Origin: a bacterium
GTDB taxonomy: Bacteria > Patescibacteriota > Minisyncoccia > Minisyncoccales > GCA-002788555
Direction of reading: 5' to 3'
DNA: 27,595 bases
Assembly: GCA_021158595.1 (NCBI GenBank)
Contig: JAGGUF010000059.1
Location: 1 to 27,595 of the forward strand
This document shows positions 20,306 to 27,595 of this stretch, piece after piece (position 1 is the stretch's first letter; the number at the start of each line of letters is the position of its first letter). The translations under genes and the position numbers were made by a program. The notes beneath the pieces were generated by a model, which worked only from the letters and a program-made list of their open reading frames with translations, had not been told where the DNA came from and searched no databases.

Positions 20306-21049
20306 AAAAATACAAATTATTCCTAATAGAAGACAATATATCCCAAAATAATAAAGTTTCCCTTCCAGAACTATTCTCTTAAGAATCTTTAGAGCAAAAA
20401 AACCAACCACTGCCGAAGATATAAATCCTAAAAGCCCATTGATTATCTGTTGGTCAGTAAAATGGCACATCTCAGGAACCTGAATTAGAACGGCTCCAAA
20501 AATGGCTATTATTCCCAATAAAAAAGAGAATCTAAAGGCATCTTCCCTTTTCATTCCTTGATAAATACCTGCTGAAATGGTAGAGCCTGAACGGGAAACA
20601 CCTGGCAAAATTGCCAATGCCTGGAAAAGTCCAATTATTACTGAATCCCATAAACTTATCTTATCAATACTCTTTGAGGCATTGCGGATTAAGGTAGTCA
20701 AAAATAAGAGTAAGGCAGTTATTAAAAAAGAAATCCCTGTCAATAAAAGGGAATTGAATATTATCTCTACTTCTTCTTTTAAAAGAAATCCTACAATTCC
20801 TATAGGAATAGTGCCAAGGGCAAGTTTTATTATTAATGCCCAATGAGTAAATAATGACCTAATGTCTTTCCAAAAGAAAAAAACCAGGGCAACTAATGTC
20901 CCAAAGTGAACCAAGGTATCAAATGTTACTGGAGGTTCTAAAAAACCAAAGATTTTTTGGAAGATTACAAGATGACCGGATGAGGACACTGGTAAGAATT
21001 CAGTAAGTCCTTGAACTATACCCAGAAAAATAGCCTGAAGAAATGACAT
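20297..21049 (-). CDS. uppP: Undecaprenyl-diphosphatase UppP (BacA)
   Basis: 250 residues, all membrane. Both catalytic motifs are present: GLTEFLPVSSSGHL (14-27, with E17 and the Ser cluster) and LPGVSRSGSTISAG (148-161, with R153). It removes phosphate from undecaprenyl pyrophosphate so that the lipid carrier can be reused for peptidoglycan and other glycans, and gives bacitracin resistance when abundant. It lies 17 nt after the DksA-like gene in the same operon. AGGAAGG sits almost against the ATG (2-nt gap), which is too close for a good ribosome site. Confidence 0.96.
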   Translation of the reverse strand: MSFLQAIFLGIVQGLTEFLPVSSSGHLVIFQKIFGFLEPPVTFDTLVHFGTLVALVFFFWKDIRSLFTHWALIIKLALGTIPIGIVGFLLKEEVEIIFNSLLLTGISFLITALLLFLTTLIRNASKSIDKISLWDSVIIGLFQALAILPGVSRSGSTISAGIYQGMKREDAFRFSFLLGIIAIFGAVLIQVPEMCHFTDQQIINGLLGFISSAVVGFFALKILKRIVLEGKLYYFGIYCLLLGIICIFLG

Positions 21050-21066
21050 AACCTTCCTAAATCAAT

Positions 21067-21438
21067 TTATTTTTTCTTACTACATTCGGAACAAAACTTT
21101 GCCTCAGGAATGATCTTTAGTCTCTCTTCTTCTATTTTTTTCCCACACCTCTCACAAATACCATAATTTTTTCCTTTTTTTATCTTACTCAAGGCTCTTT
21201 CTATATCTAAAAGTTTAAGTTCAAGTCGATACTCTACAGGTAAAAGATTGGTATATTCCTCTACCTCATCAGAATTTTCATCCTGTTCTGAGGTATGCTT
21301 CCCGAATTGAGGAAATTTGGTTCGCCAATTTTCAGGAAGATCCTTATCTCTTTCTGCAAAAGAAGAAAGAAGTCTTTCAATTTCCTCCTTTTCTCTCTCA
21401 AGTTTTTCCTTTAATTGTTGAAGTAATTTTTGTTCCAT
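21067..21438 (-). CDS. DksA/TraR-type zinc-finger protein
   Basis: 123 residues from the ATG 5 nt after the coiled-coil gene's stop. An N-terminal coiled-coil (about 2-30) and a helical linker lead to the C4 zinc finger YGICERCGKKI...FCSECSK with Cys at 95, 98, 116 and 119. DksA-type proteins insert their coiled coil into the RNA polymerase secondary channel, often together with ppGpp, to adjust transcription. The coiled-coil tip of classical DksA carries a DxxDxA motif that I do not see, so the activity may differ from E. coli DksA. A longer frame from 21471 would overlap the upstream gene by 28 nt and is less likely. Confidence 0.85.
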   Translation of the reverse strand: MEQKLLQQLKEKLEREKEEIERLLSSFAERDKDLPENWRTKFPQFGKHTSEQDENSDEVEEYTNLLPVEYRLELKLLDIERALSKIKKGKNYGICERCGKKIEEERLKIIPEAKFCSECSKKK

Positions 21439-21443
21439 ATTTG

Positions 21444-24400
21444 TTATTTTAAAACATCTATTGTTTGCCACATACTTTCTCTTGAGGTGGTAATCAAAAG
21501 CACATTGTCAGTAATAGCCCAGTCAATAGACAAATCTGGCTCTGGAAAATTGGTATATCTAATATGAACACCGGAATGGGTATTGTCTAAAAAGTTTGGA
21601 CTGGCCTTCTCTCCCCTTCTCCATAAACTATGGACCTTATAAAAATCGTCAGGTAAGACCTTCTCCCATTCACCCATTGAGGTTCTCACAATTCCTGCCT
21701 TTCCTTCTTTAATTTTAAATGCTATTCCCAGTCTATTTCTTCTTTCCTGATTGAAAAGTTCTTCTTGAGAATAAAGATATAGGGTATAGGTCTCAAGATT
21801 ATCTTTTACCTCTTTTGGGGGGTGAAGGTCAAGTGCCTGAAAAAGTTGAGAGATAGTCAAAAGTTCTCCCTTGTATTTTGGAACAATCTCAATAAATGTT
21901 TTAGGAGGATATTCTGTTTTAAACTTCTCATCAATTAAAGGAATGAAGATATCAGAGGTTAAATCAGAAAGATCTATCTTTTCTGAAACCCCAATCACCA
22001 AAGGAGGAAGAGGAGGTTGACAGTCTTTGTCTGTCTGACAGAGATCTACTCCCTCACCTTTTACTACTTCACATTTTGTGCCTCGGCATTCTTTATGGGT
22101 AGGAACTGGGGGTTGAGGAATCTGGACAATCTTTTCCTCAGGTAAAGAAGGAGAGGGAGGAAGTGAAGATTTGGAAGAATAATTTATAAAGAAGAAAATT
22201 AAGCCAGAAATTGCCAAAAGAAGAAAAATCAAAACCAAAATTCCTGCAAGGGGACTTGCTATTTTCTTCTCTTTCAATTTTATAACTTCAAATTCCTTTT
22301 TGGAAATTTCTTCTTTTTTCTGTTTTTCCTTTTTCTCTTTTTTTAATTTCTCCTCTTTTTCTCTTTTTATCTCAAATTGCTTAGGAAGCAAGACCAATTT
22401 TTTCTCTTTTTCTAATTTTGCTAACTCTTGCTCTTTTCTTTTTTTCTCCTCCTGTAGTCTCTCTTGAAGTTCTTTCTCCTTTTTCTCTCGCTTTTCTTCC
22501 ATTTGTTTTATTCTCTCTTGAAGTTCTCTTTTCTTTTTTAATATTTCTTTTCTTCTTTTTTCTATCTGTTCTTTTTTAGCCTGGATTTCCTTTCTTCTCT
22601 TTTCTTCTAATTGTTGTTGTCTTTTTAAAATTTCTTTCTCTTTTAAGATCGCTTCTCGAAGAGCCGCAAGTTCTCTTTTTTCTTTTTCAATCTCTAAATT
22701 ATAATCTATCTCTTCGCTATCCTCTTCTTCCTCCTCTTCCTCTACCTGTTCAGTTTCCTTTCCTGACGCTTCTATCAAAGAAGAGAGCATTTGTAAAAAA
22801 TTAACCTCTTCTTTATTAAGTCTTGCCCGCTCTTGTTCTAAATGTCTCTCCTGCTCTTCTATCTCTTTCCTCTTTGAAAGTATTTTTTCGAAATCCTGAT
22901 ATTTCTCTTTTAAAAGTTGATATTCTCTTTCAAGTTCTCGCTTTTGAACTTCTATCTCTTTTTGTTTTTGAATGTTTTCAGAGTACTCTTGATATCTGAT
23001 GTTCAGTTTCCTAATTTTTTCTTTTGTTTCCTTTCTTTTCTTTTCAATCTCCCACCTATTCTGTTCTATCTTCCTTCTCTGTTCCTCCATTCTTTGCCTT
23101 TCCTTTTCTACTTCTATCTTCTGTTCACCTCTTACCTCTTTTTCCCTCTTCTCAATCTTGGCTATCTCTTTCTCAATCAATTCTTCTTTCTCTAAGATTT
23201 TTTTGTATTTCTTCTCTAAAAGATTACTCTCCTCAACGAGTCTATCTCTTTCCGCCTTTATCCTCTCAAGTGTCTCTATTGATAATCCTTTCTCTTTGAA
23301 AGCCTTATACCATTCATTTATAGATTTTAACTTTTTAACCACCTCTTCTTTTCTTTGTTTTATTTTTTTAAATTCTTCTAATAACGTTGGGGAGAGATAT
23401 TCTTCTGTTGATTCTTTTCTCTTGGCTTTAATTTCTTTTTCTATCTCTTTTATTTTAAATCTTATTTCCTCTATCTCCTTTTTAATCTCTTCTATCCTTT
23501 CTTTTTGTTTTTTTAATTTTTCCTCGAGATTCTTTCTTTCTTTTAAAAGATTGCCTAACTGATCCTGTAATTTCTCCTTCTCCTTTTTACCCTTTTCCCA
23601 TTCCCCTTCTAAAAGGAGAGTTGATTCTTGAATTTTCTGAATATTAATAGAGTATTCTTCTTTTTCTTTTTTGTACTGCTCTATTTTACTTTTTAACTCC
23701 TTTATTCTTTCTTTTTTTTCAGAAATCTCTTTTCTTAATCTCTTAATCTCTTTCAAAATAGAGTTGATGTTTTCTTTAAGTTGCTCCATTTCCTCCTCCG
23801 CTATATCTATTAATTCTTCTTCCTCTTCTTCCTCAATTTTAGAATATGCTTCTCTTATCCTTTCCTCTTCCAGTTTTAATGCTTTCTCTTCCTGTTCTAT
23901 CTTTTTTAATTCCTTCTCAAAATCCTGCTCTCCTTTTTCTTCTCTCATCTTCTTCAACTCCTCCAGTTCTTTTTGCAATTTTTCTTTTTCCTCTCGAAGT
24001 TTCCTTAACTCTGCCATTGCTTTTTTCTTTCTTTCTTCTTCAAGGGTAGAGATCTTCTTTTCTGAATCTTCTCTTGCCTTCTGGACAAGGGAATAAATCT
24101 TTTCTGGAGAGAAAAGACTGGAGATCTCTTTCTTAAATTTATCCTTTAAAAGTTCAATTTCTTTCTCTTTTAATTTTATCATTTCTTTTTTCGCCTCAAT
24201 ATCTCTTTTCTTCCTAATTAAAGACAATAAATTTCTGTATCTTGTCTCCATATTTTGAAGTTCTTGGAAAACTTTTCTTTTTTTGTCTTCTGCCTGCCAT
24301 CTTCTCTCTTTTATCTTTCTTCTTATCTCTTCAATTCTCCACCTTTCCTTTTCTATTTCCCTTCTTTCATCTTCTCCAGCAATTTTTACTCTTCCTTCAA

Positions 24401-26198
24401 TCTCTTCTTCCTTTTTTTCAATAGCCATTTCTTCTTTTAAAATCTCATTTATCTCTTCTTCCCACAACTCTATTTTTCTTTTAATCTCATCCCGTCTTTT
24501 TTTTGTTCGCTCAACTTCTGATAAAACCATTGAATAGAGTTGGACGATTCTTGCTTTTCTCTCTCGCTCTTTTCTTATCGCCTCTTCTTCCTTTCGTTTT
24601 ATCTCAAGAAGGGGCTGAAGTTTCTCTTGAAGAGATTTTTTTATCTCTTCTAATTCTTTCAGAGATTGAGCCTCTCTTTCAATCTCTTTATTTATTCTTT
24701 GCTTCTCTTCAATTACTTGTATTCTTTTCTTATCTAACTCTCTTATGTTTCTTTCAATCTCTTCCTTTCCTTTTCGGAAAGCATTTTGTTTTGAAAGTAA
24801 TTTCTCTATTACCTGAAGTCTTTCCTTTCTTTTTTCTTCTTCTTTTTCATACTCTTTTTTAATCTTCTCTATTGTCTGATTTACAACCTCTACTTCTCTT
24901 TTAAGATCTTCTTCTTTTTTAAGAAGATAATTCTTCAGATTTTCAATCTCTTCTCTCTCTTTGGTTATCTTTTTTTGGAATTCCTCTATCTCTTTTCGAG
25001 AGGTATCTAAATGTTCTTTTAAACCTTTCAATTTCTCCTCTAAAGATTGTTTCTCTTTAATAAGGCGAAGTTTTTCTTGGGCAAGGATTCTTCTTTCTTC
25101 CTGAATCTTTTTAATTCTTTCTTTTGGAGAGGGGAGCGAATGTTTAAAATCTTTAATTTTTTTCTCTATTTCCTCTTTCTTTTTCTCCTCTATTTTAATT
25201 CTTTCTCTTATCTTTTTTAGTTCTGCTTCCATCTCAACCTTTCTTTCTTCAAGTTTATCCAGTTCTCTTGATATTGTCTCTACATCTTTCTTAAGACTCT
25301 TAAATCTTTCTGCTATCTTGCTTCCTGGAATATCAAGGAGTTCCTCCTCTTCCTCTTCCTCCTCCTCAACAGAACCAGGATGAAGTAGTTTATAATCCTC
25401 CATTTTCTCCTTTTCTATACTTAGTCTATACAGCATCTCCCTTAGTTTTTCCTTTCTTTCTTCTAATTTCTTTAATATAAGAGAGGCTTCTTCAATCTCT
25501 TTTGAGATTTTTTCTTTTGAAGCAAGAAGTTCATTTTTTTCTTTCTCAAGGTTTTCTTTCTCTTCCTCTTCTTTTCTAAGAGGGGCTCTTAAGAGTTGCC
25601 ACTTTTCTGAAAGTTTTTTTACCTCCATCTCACGCTTTGTAAGAAGATTTTTTAGTTTCTTTAATTCCTTCTCTATTCTCTTATTCTCCTTAAGTACATT
25701 TTTCATTTGGTTCTTTTTCTGATGAAGGTTTTCTTTTTCTTGCTTTATCTTTAAAAGCAATATCTTTTCTTTTTGTTTTCTCTCTTCTTTTTTCCTTTTC
25801 TCCTCTAAAATTCTTTGGAGTTTTTCTTCTTTTTCTTTTCTTTTTCTTTCTTGCTCTCTCGCTTTTTCTTCTAATTTCCTTTTTCTCTCTTCTTCTTTTT
25901 TTCTTTTTGCCTCAAGAATGGCTTTCTTCTTTTCTTCTAACTCTTTTTGTTTTTGCAATTTTTTTCTTTTCTTAAGTTCCTCTTCTCTTTTCTTTTTCTC
26001 TTCAAGAAGTTTCTTTTTCTCCTCTTCTTCTTTTATTCTTCCAGAAAGACGAGCCAAGTCTTTCGCCATTGTTCGGATTTTACCAAGACCAATTTCTTCT
26101 TTGGCTTTTTTTTCTCTCTCTCTTAACTTCTCCAAATAGGTTTTACTTTTTTCAGAAAATCCTTTTCCAAAATTTGGATCTTCTCGAAGGAGAGTCAT
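21444..26198 (-). CDS. Giant membrane-anchored coiled-coil protein
   Basis: 1584 residues. Residues 1-1313 are almost entirely Glu/Lys/Arg heptad-type sequence, a very long coiled coil. Three acidic blocks punctuate it (E278-286, E789-795, E1153-1159), and a repeated unit aligns residues about 611-690 with about 1026-1105. One membrane span lies at about 1316-1338, followed by a Pro-rich linker, a Cys block at 1371-1393 (HKEC...KCEVVKGEGVDLC...DC) and a C-terminal domain of about 180 residues. There is no N-terminal signal, so the coil should be cytoplasmic and the C-terminus outside. It sits in the pnp-dksA-uppP gene string. I recognise no named family; a structural or cytoskeletal role is inference. 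Confidence 0.85.
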   Translation of the reverse strand: MTLLREDPNFGKGFSEKSKTYLEKLREREKKAKEEIGLGKIRTMAKDLARLSGRIKEEEEKKKLLEEKKKREEELKKRKKLQKQKELEEKKKAILEAKRKKEEERKRKLEEKAREQERKRKEKEEKLQRILEEKRKKEERKQKEKILLLKIKQEKENLHQKKNQMKNVLKENKRIEKELKKLKNLLTKREMEVKKLSEKWQLLRAPLRKEEEEKENLEKEKNELLASKEKISKEIEEASLILKKLEERKEKLREMLYRLSIEKEKMEDYKLLHPGSVEEEEEEEEELLDIPGSKIAERFKSLKKDVETISRELDKLEERKVEMEAELKKIRERIKIEEKKKEEIEKKIKDFKHSLPSPKERIKKIQEERRILAQEKLRLIKEKQSLEEKLKGLKEHLDTSRKEIEEFQKKITKEREEIENLKNYLLKKEEDLKREVEVVNQTIEKIKKEYEKEEEKRKERLQVIEKLLSKQNAFRKGKEEIERNIRELDKKRIQVIEEKQRINKEIEREAQSLKELEEIKKSLQEKLQPLLEIKRKEEEAIRKERERKARIVQLYSMVLSEVERTKKRRDEIKRKIELWEEEINEILKEEMAIEKKEEEIEGRVKIAGEDERREIEKERWRIEEIRRKIKERRWQAEDKKRKVFQELQNMETRYRNLLSLIRKKRDIEAKKEMIKLKEKEIELLKDKFKKEISSLFSPEKIYSLVQKAREDSEKKISTLEEERKKKAMAELRKLREEKEKLQKELEELKKMREEKGEQDFEKELKKIEQEEKALKLEEERIREAYSKIEEEEEEELIDIAEEEMEQLKENINSILKEIKRLRKEISEKKERIKELKSKIEQYKKEKEEYSINIQKIQESTLLLEGEWEKGKKEKEKLQDQLGNLLKERKNLEEKLKKQKERIEEIKKEIEEIRFKIKEIEKEIKAKRKESTEEYLSPTLLEEFKKIKQRKEEVVKKLKSINEWYKAFKEKGLSIETLERIKAERDRLVEESNLLEKKYKKILEKEELIEKEIAKIEKREKEVRGEQKIEVEKERQRMEEQRRKIEQNRWEIEKKRKETKEKIRKLNIRYQEYSENIQKQKEIEVQKRELEREYQLLKEKYQDFEKILSKRKEIEEQERHLEQERARLNKEEVNFLQMLSSLIEASGKETEQVEEEEEEEDSEEIDYNLEIEKEKRELAALREAILKEKEILKRQQQLEEKRRKEIQAKKEQIEKRRKEILKKKRELQERIKQMEEKREKKEKELQERLQEEKKRKEQELAKLEKEKKLVLLPKQFEIKREKEEKLKKEKKEKQKKEEISKKEFEVIKLKEKKIASPLAGILVLIFLLLAISGLIFFFINYSSKSSLPPSPSLPEEKIVQIPQPPVPTHKECRGTKCEVVKGEGVDLCQTDKDCQPPLPPLVIGVSEKIDLSDLTSDIFIPLIDEKFKTEYPPKTFIEIVPKYKGELLTISQLFQALDLHPPKEVKDNLETYTLYLYSQEELFNQERRNRLGIAFKIKEGKAGIVRTSMGEWEKVLPDDFYKVHSLWRRGEKASPNFLDNTHSGVHIRYTNFPEPDLSIDWAITDNVLLITTSRESMWQTIDVLK

Positions 26199-26220
26199 AT
26201 TTAAGGAATTTGTAAGTTTT

Positions 26221-26270
26221 AGCGGATTAAAATGTTATCCTTTAAAAAAATTCCTGAAGATTAATCCGCT
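26221..26270 (-). promoter_or_regulatory. Hairpin between pnp and the coiled-coil gene
   Basis: AGCGGATTAA and TTAATCCGCT pair over 10 bp around a 30-nt loop, between the pnp stop and the next ATG. No U tract follows on the minus strand. It may be an mRNA-processing or protection element rather than a terminator. Confidence 0.45.
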
Positions 26271-26274
26271 GAAA

Positions 26275-27595
26275 TTAATGAGGTCTTTCTTTAACGAGAG
26301 AAAGGGTAATCCTTCCACTCTGATCTATATTCTTCACCTTCACAGGAATAATCTGACCAATTTTAAACCTCTGACTCAATCTTCTTCGAGGGGCTTTTTT
26401 GGGAAAAATCTCAGAGATATGCAACAGTCCAATTTGATTTGGAAGAATCTCAACCAGTAAGCCAAAATTCATAATCTTCTCAATCCTTCCCTGAAATACC
26501 TCTCCAGTTTTAATTTCTCTGGTAATGCCCTTAATCCAATTGATGGCTTGTTTTGCTTTCTCTTTATCTTTTGCTGTCACAAAAATTAAACCATTATTCT
26601 CAATATCAATAGAGGTATCAGTTTCTTCAATAATTTTATTTATCATTGTTCCTCCAGGACCAATTACTTCTCTAATCTTCTCTGGATTTATCTTAATACT
26701 CAAAATTTGCGGAGCAAAAGGTGAAACCTGAGGTCGGGGATGAGGAAGAACATTTTCCATTTTCTCCAAAATTTTTTCCCGAGCCTTTCTGGCAGAACAA
26801 AGTGTATCCTTTATAATCTGCAATGTAAGACCTCTTATCTTTACATCAAGTTGCAAGGCTGTTACCCCTGTCTGGGTACCTGCAATTTTAAAGTCCATAT
26901 CTCCAAGGCTATCCTCTGGGCCCTGAATGTCGGTTAATATTTTGTAATTTCTGTCAGAAATTGGTTTTGAATTATCATCTTCAATAATTAAACCGCAAGA
27001 GATTCCTGCCACACTCCTTTTTAAAGGCACTCCAGCATCAAAAAGAGCAAGGGAGGAGGCGCAAACAGAAGCCATAGAGGTAGAACCATTTGAGGACAGA
27101 CATTCTGAAACCACACGAATGGTATAAGGAAAACTCTCTGTTTCCGGAATGGCAAACCTTAAGGCTTTTTCTACTAACGCGCCATGTCCAATCTCACGCC
27201 GACCTGGCGCCCGAATGGGTTTTACCTCTCCTGTAGAGTATGGAGGGAAGTTGTAATGATGCAGAAATCTCTTGGTGCCTGTAATTTCCATTCCTTCAAG
27301 TAGAAGTTGATCTCCTGGGGCTCCTAAGGTGACAATTGAAACTACATGAGTAAGGCCTCGAGAGAAGAGGGCAGAGCCATGGGTCCGAGGAAAGATCCCT
27401 GCCTTACAGGTAATCTTTCGCAATTCATCCATTTTTCTACCGTCTGGCCGTAGGTTTTCTTCTAAAATCATTTTATGCAAGACCTTTCTTACCAAAGTTT
27501 CAAAGGAGGGTTTGTCAAGTCCTATTTCTTCTCTTAGTTTCTGTTGGGCCAAACTTGATTTTTTCTTGCCATTTTCTTCTCTTTCTAAGAGGAGG
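26275..27595 (-). CDS. pnp: Polyribonucleotide nucleotidyltransferase, C-terminal part (cut by window edge)
   Basis: The frame is open to the right edge; the visible protein is about 440 of some 700 residues. A TTG at 27552 is internal, not a start. It shows the second RNase PH domain (RPDGRKMDELRKITCKAGIFPRTHG, then DIQGPEDSLGDMDFKIAG with the metal-binding Asp residues), the KH domain (IREVIGPGGTMINKII, with GPGG) and the S1 domain (GEVFQGRIEKIMNFGLLVEI). PNPase degrades RNA 3' to 5' using phosphate and can add 3' tails. The C-terminus ends soon after S1, without the long acidic tail of some homologues. It is upstream of the giant coiled-coil gene on the same strand. Confidence 0.95.
   Translation of the reverse strand, partial: LLLEREENGKKKSSLAQQKLREEIGLDKPSFETLVRKVLHKMILEENLRPDGRKMDELRKITCKAGIFPRTHGSALFSRGLTHVVSIVTLGAPGDQLLLEGMEITGTKRFLHHYNFPPYSTGEVKPIRAPGRREIGHGALVEKALRFAIPETESFPYTIRVVSECLSSNGSTSMASVCASSLALFDAGVPLKRSVAGISCGLIIEDDNSKPISDRNYKILTDIQGPEDSLGDMDFKIAGTQTGVTALQLDVKIRGLTLQIIKDTLCSARKAREKILEKMENVLPHPRPQVSPFAPQILSIKINPEKIREVIGPGGTMINKIIEETDTSIDIENNGLIFVTAKDKEKAKQAINWIKGITREIKTGEVFQGRIEKIMNFGLLVEILPNQIGLLHISEIFPKKAPRRRLSQRFKIGQIIPVKVKNIDQSGRITLSLVKERPH

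Noticed and set aside
22917..24862. Several plus-strand frames of 60-187 codons rich in Phe, Leu and Ser.
   Set aside because: They are antisense shadows of the Glu/Lys-rich coiled-coil gene; the complement of its purine-rich codons gives Phe/Leu/Ser strings.
27552..27595. TTG at 27552 as the start of a separate short PNPase-like protein.
   Set aside because: The frame stays open to the window edge, and the visible domains are exactly the second half of a normal PNPase.

Overview
The window reads as a bacterial chromosome segment from a lineage with small, compact, AT-rich genomes. It best fits the Candidate Phyla Radiation (Patescibacteria), although I could not run a phylogeny. The signs are: standard stop codons; tightly packed genes; a bacterial GroES/GroEL pair under a CIRCE operator; a GroEL without the usual Gly-Met tail; an archaeal-type peptidyl-tRNA hydrolase (Pth2); one very large membrane-anchored coiled-coil protein; and many genes with no Shine-Dalgarno sequence whose -10 box sits only 5-9 nt before the start codon, which predicts leaderless mRNAs.

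Layout. 1-2713: carbohydrate enzymes (end of a GT4 glycosyltransferase, a compact GH1 glycosidase, and a convergent debranching-type glucosidase). 2744-4861: groES-groEL with CIRCE, an intercistronic hairpin and a terminator. 4866-7268: a Cas4-like Fe-S nuclease followed by a class B penicillin-binding protein. 7288-8550: an isolated unknown gene (orf329) with its own promoter, 5' hairpin, ribosome site and terminator. 8752-10239: LytR-CpsA-Psr protein and pth2. 10240-13889: an accessory island with purC, an unknown gene (orf328), a 57-residue membrane protein (orf57), and many palindromes and repeats. 13939-16898: a sugar-nucleotidyltransferase with a beta-helix, and a HAD/PP-loop (ThiI-like) fusion. 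16922-17173: another repeat. 17216-20305: a divergent lipid locus (PadR regulator and flippase-like membrane protein one way, inositol-1-phosphate synthase and CDP-alcohol phosphatidyltransferase the other) around a perfect operator. 20297-27595: pnp (partial), a 1584-residue coiled-coil protein, dksA-like and uppP on the minus strand.

The most unusual part is the accessory material. purC and orf328 share an identical 54-bp hairpin leader; its two imperfections become G-U pairs only in the minus-strand RNA, the strand both genes use. The pair is bounded by 99-bp inverted repeats (about 89 of 99 identical by hand alignment), which look like the ends of a mobile or invertible cassette of about 2.6 kb. 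The four accessory genes (purC, orf328, orf57, orf329) all carry strong GGAGG ribosome sites, while the flanking housekeeping genes carry almost none. This suggests two populations of genes with different initiation signals and perhaps different origins.

Functionally the backbone centres on the envelope: PBP2 and LCP for wall synthesis and polymer attachment, UppP for lipid-carrier recycling, GT4 and the nucleotidyltransferase for surface glycans, and a PadR-controlled inositol phospholipid pathway. pnp, dksA-like, pth2 and the PP-loop enzyme supply RNA and translation functions.
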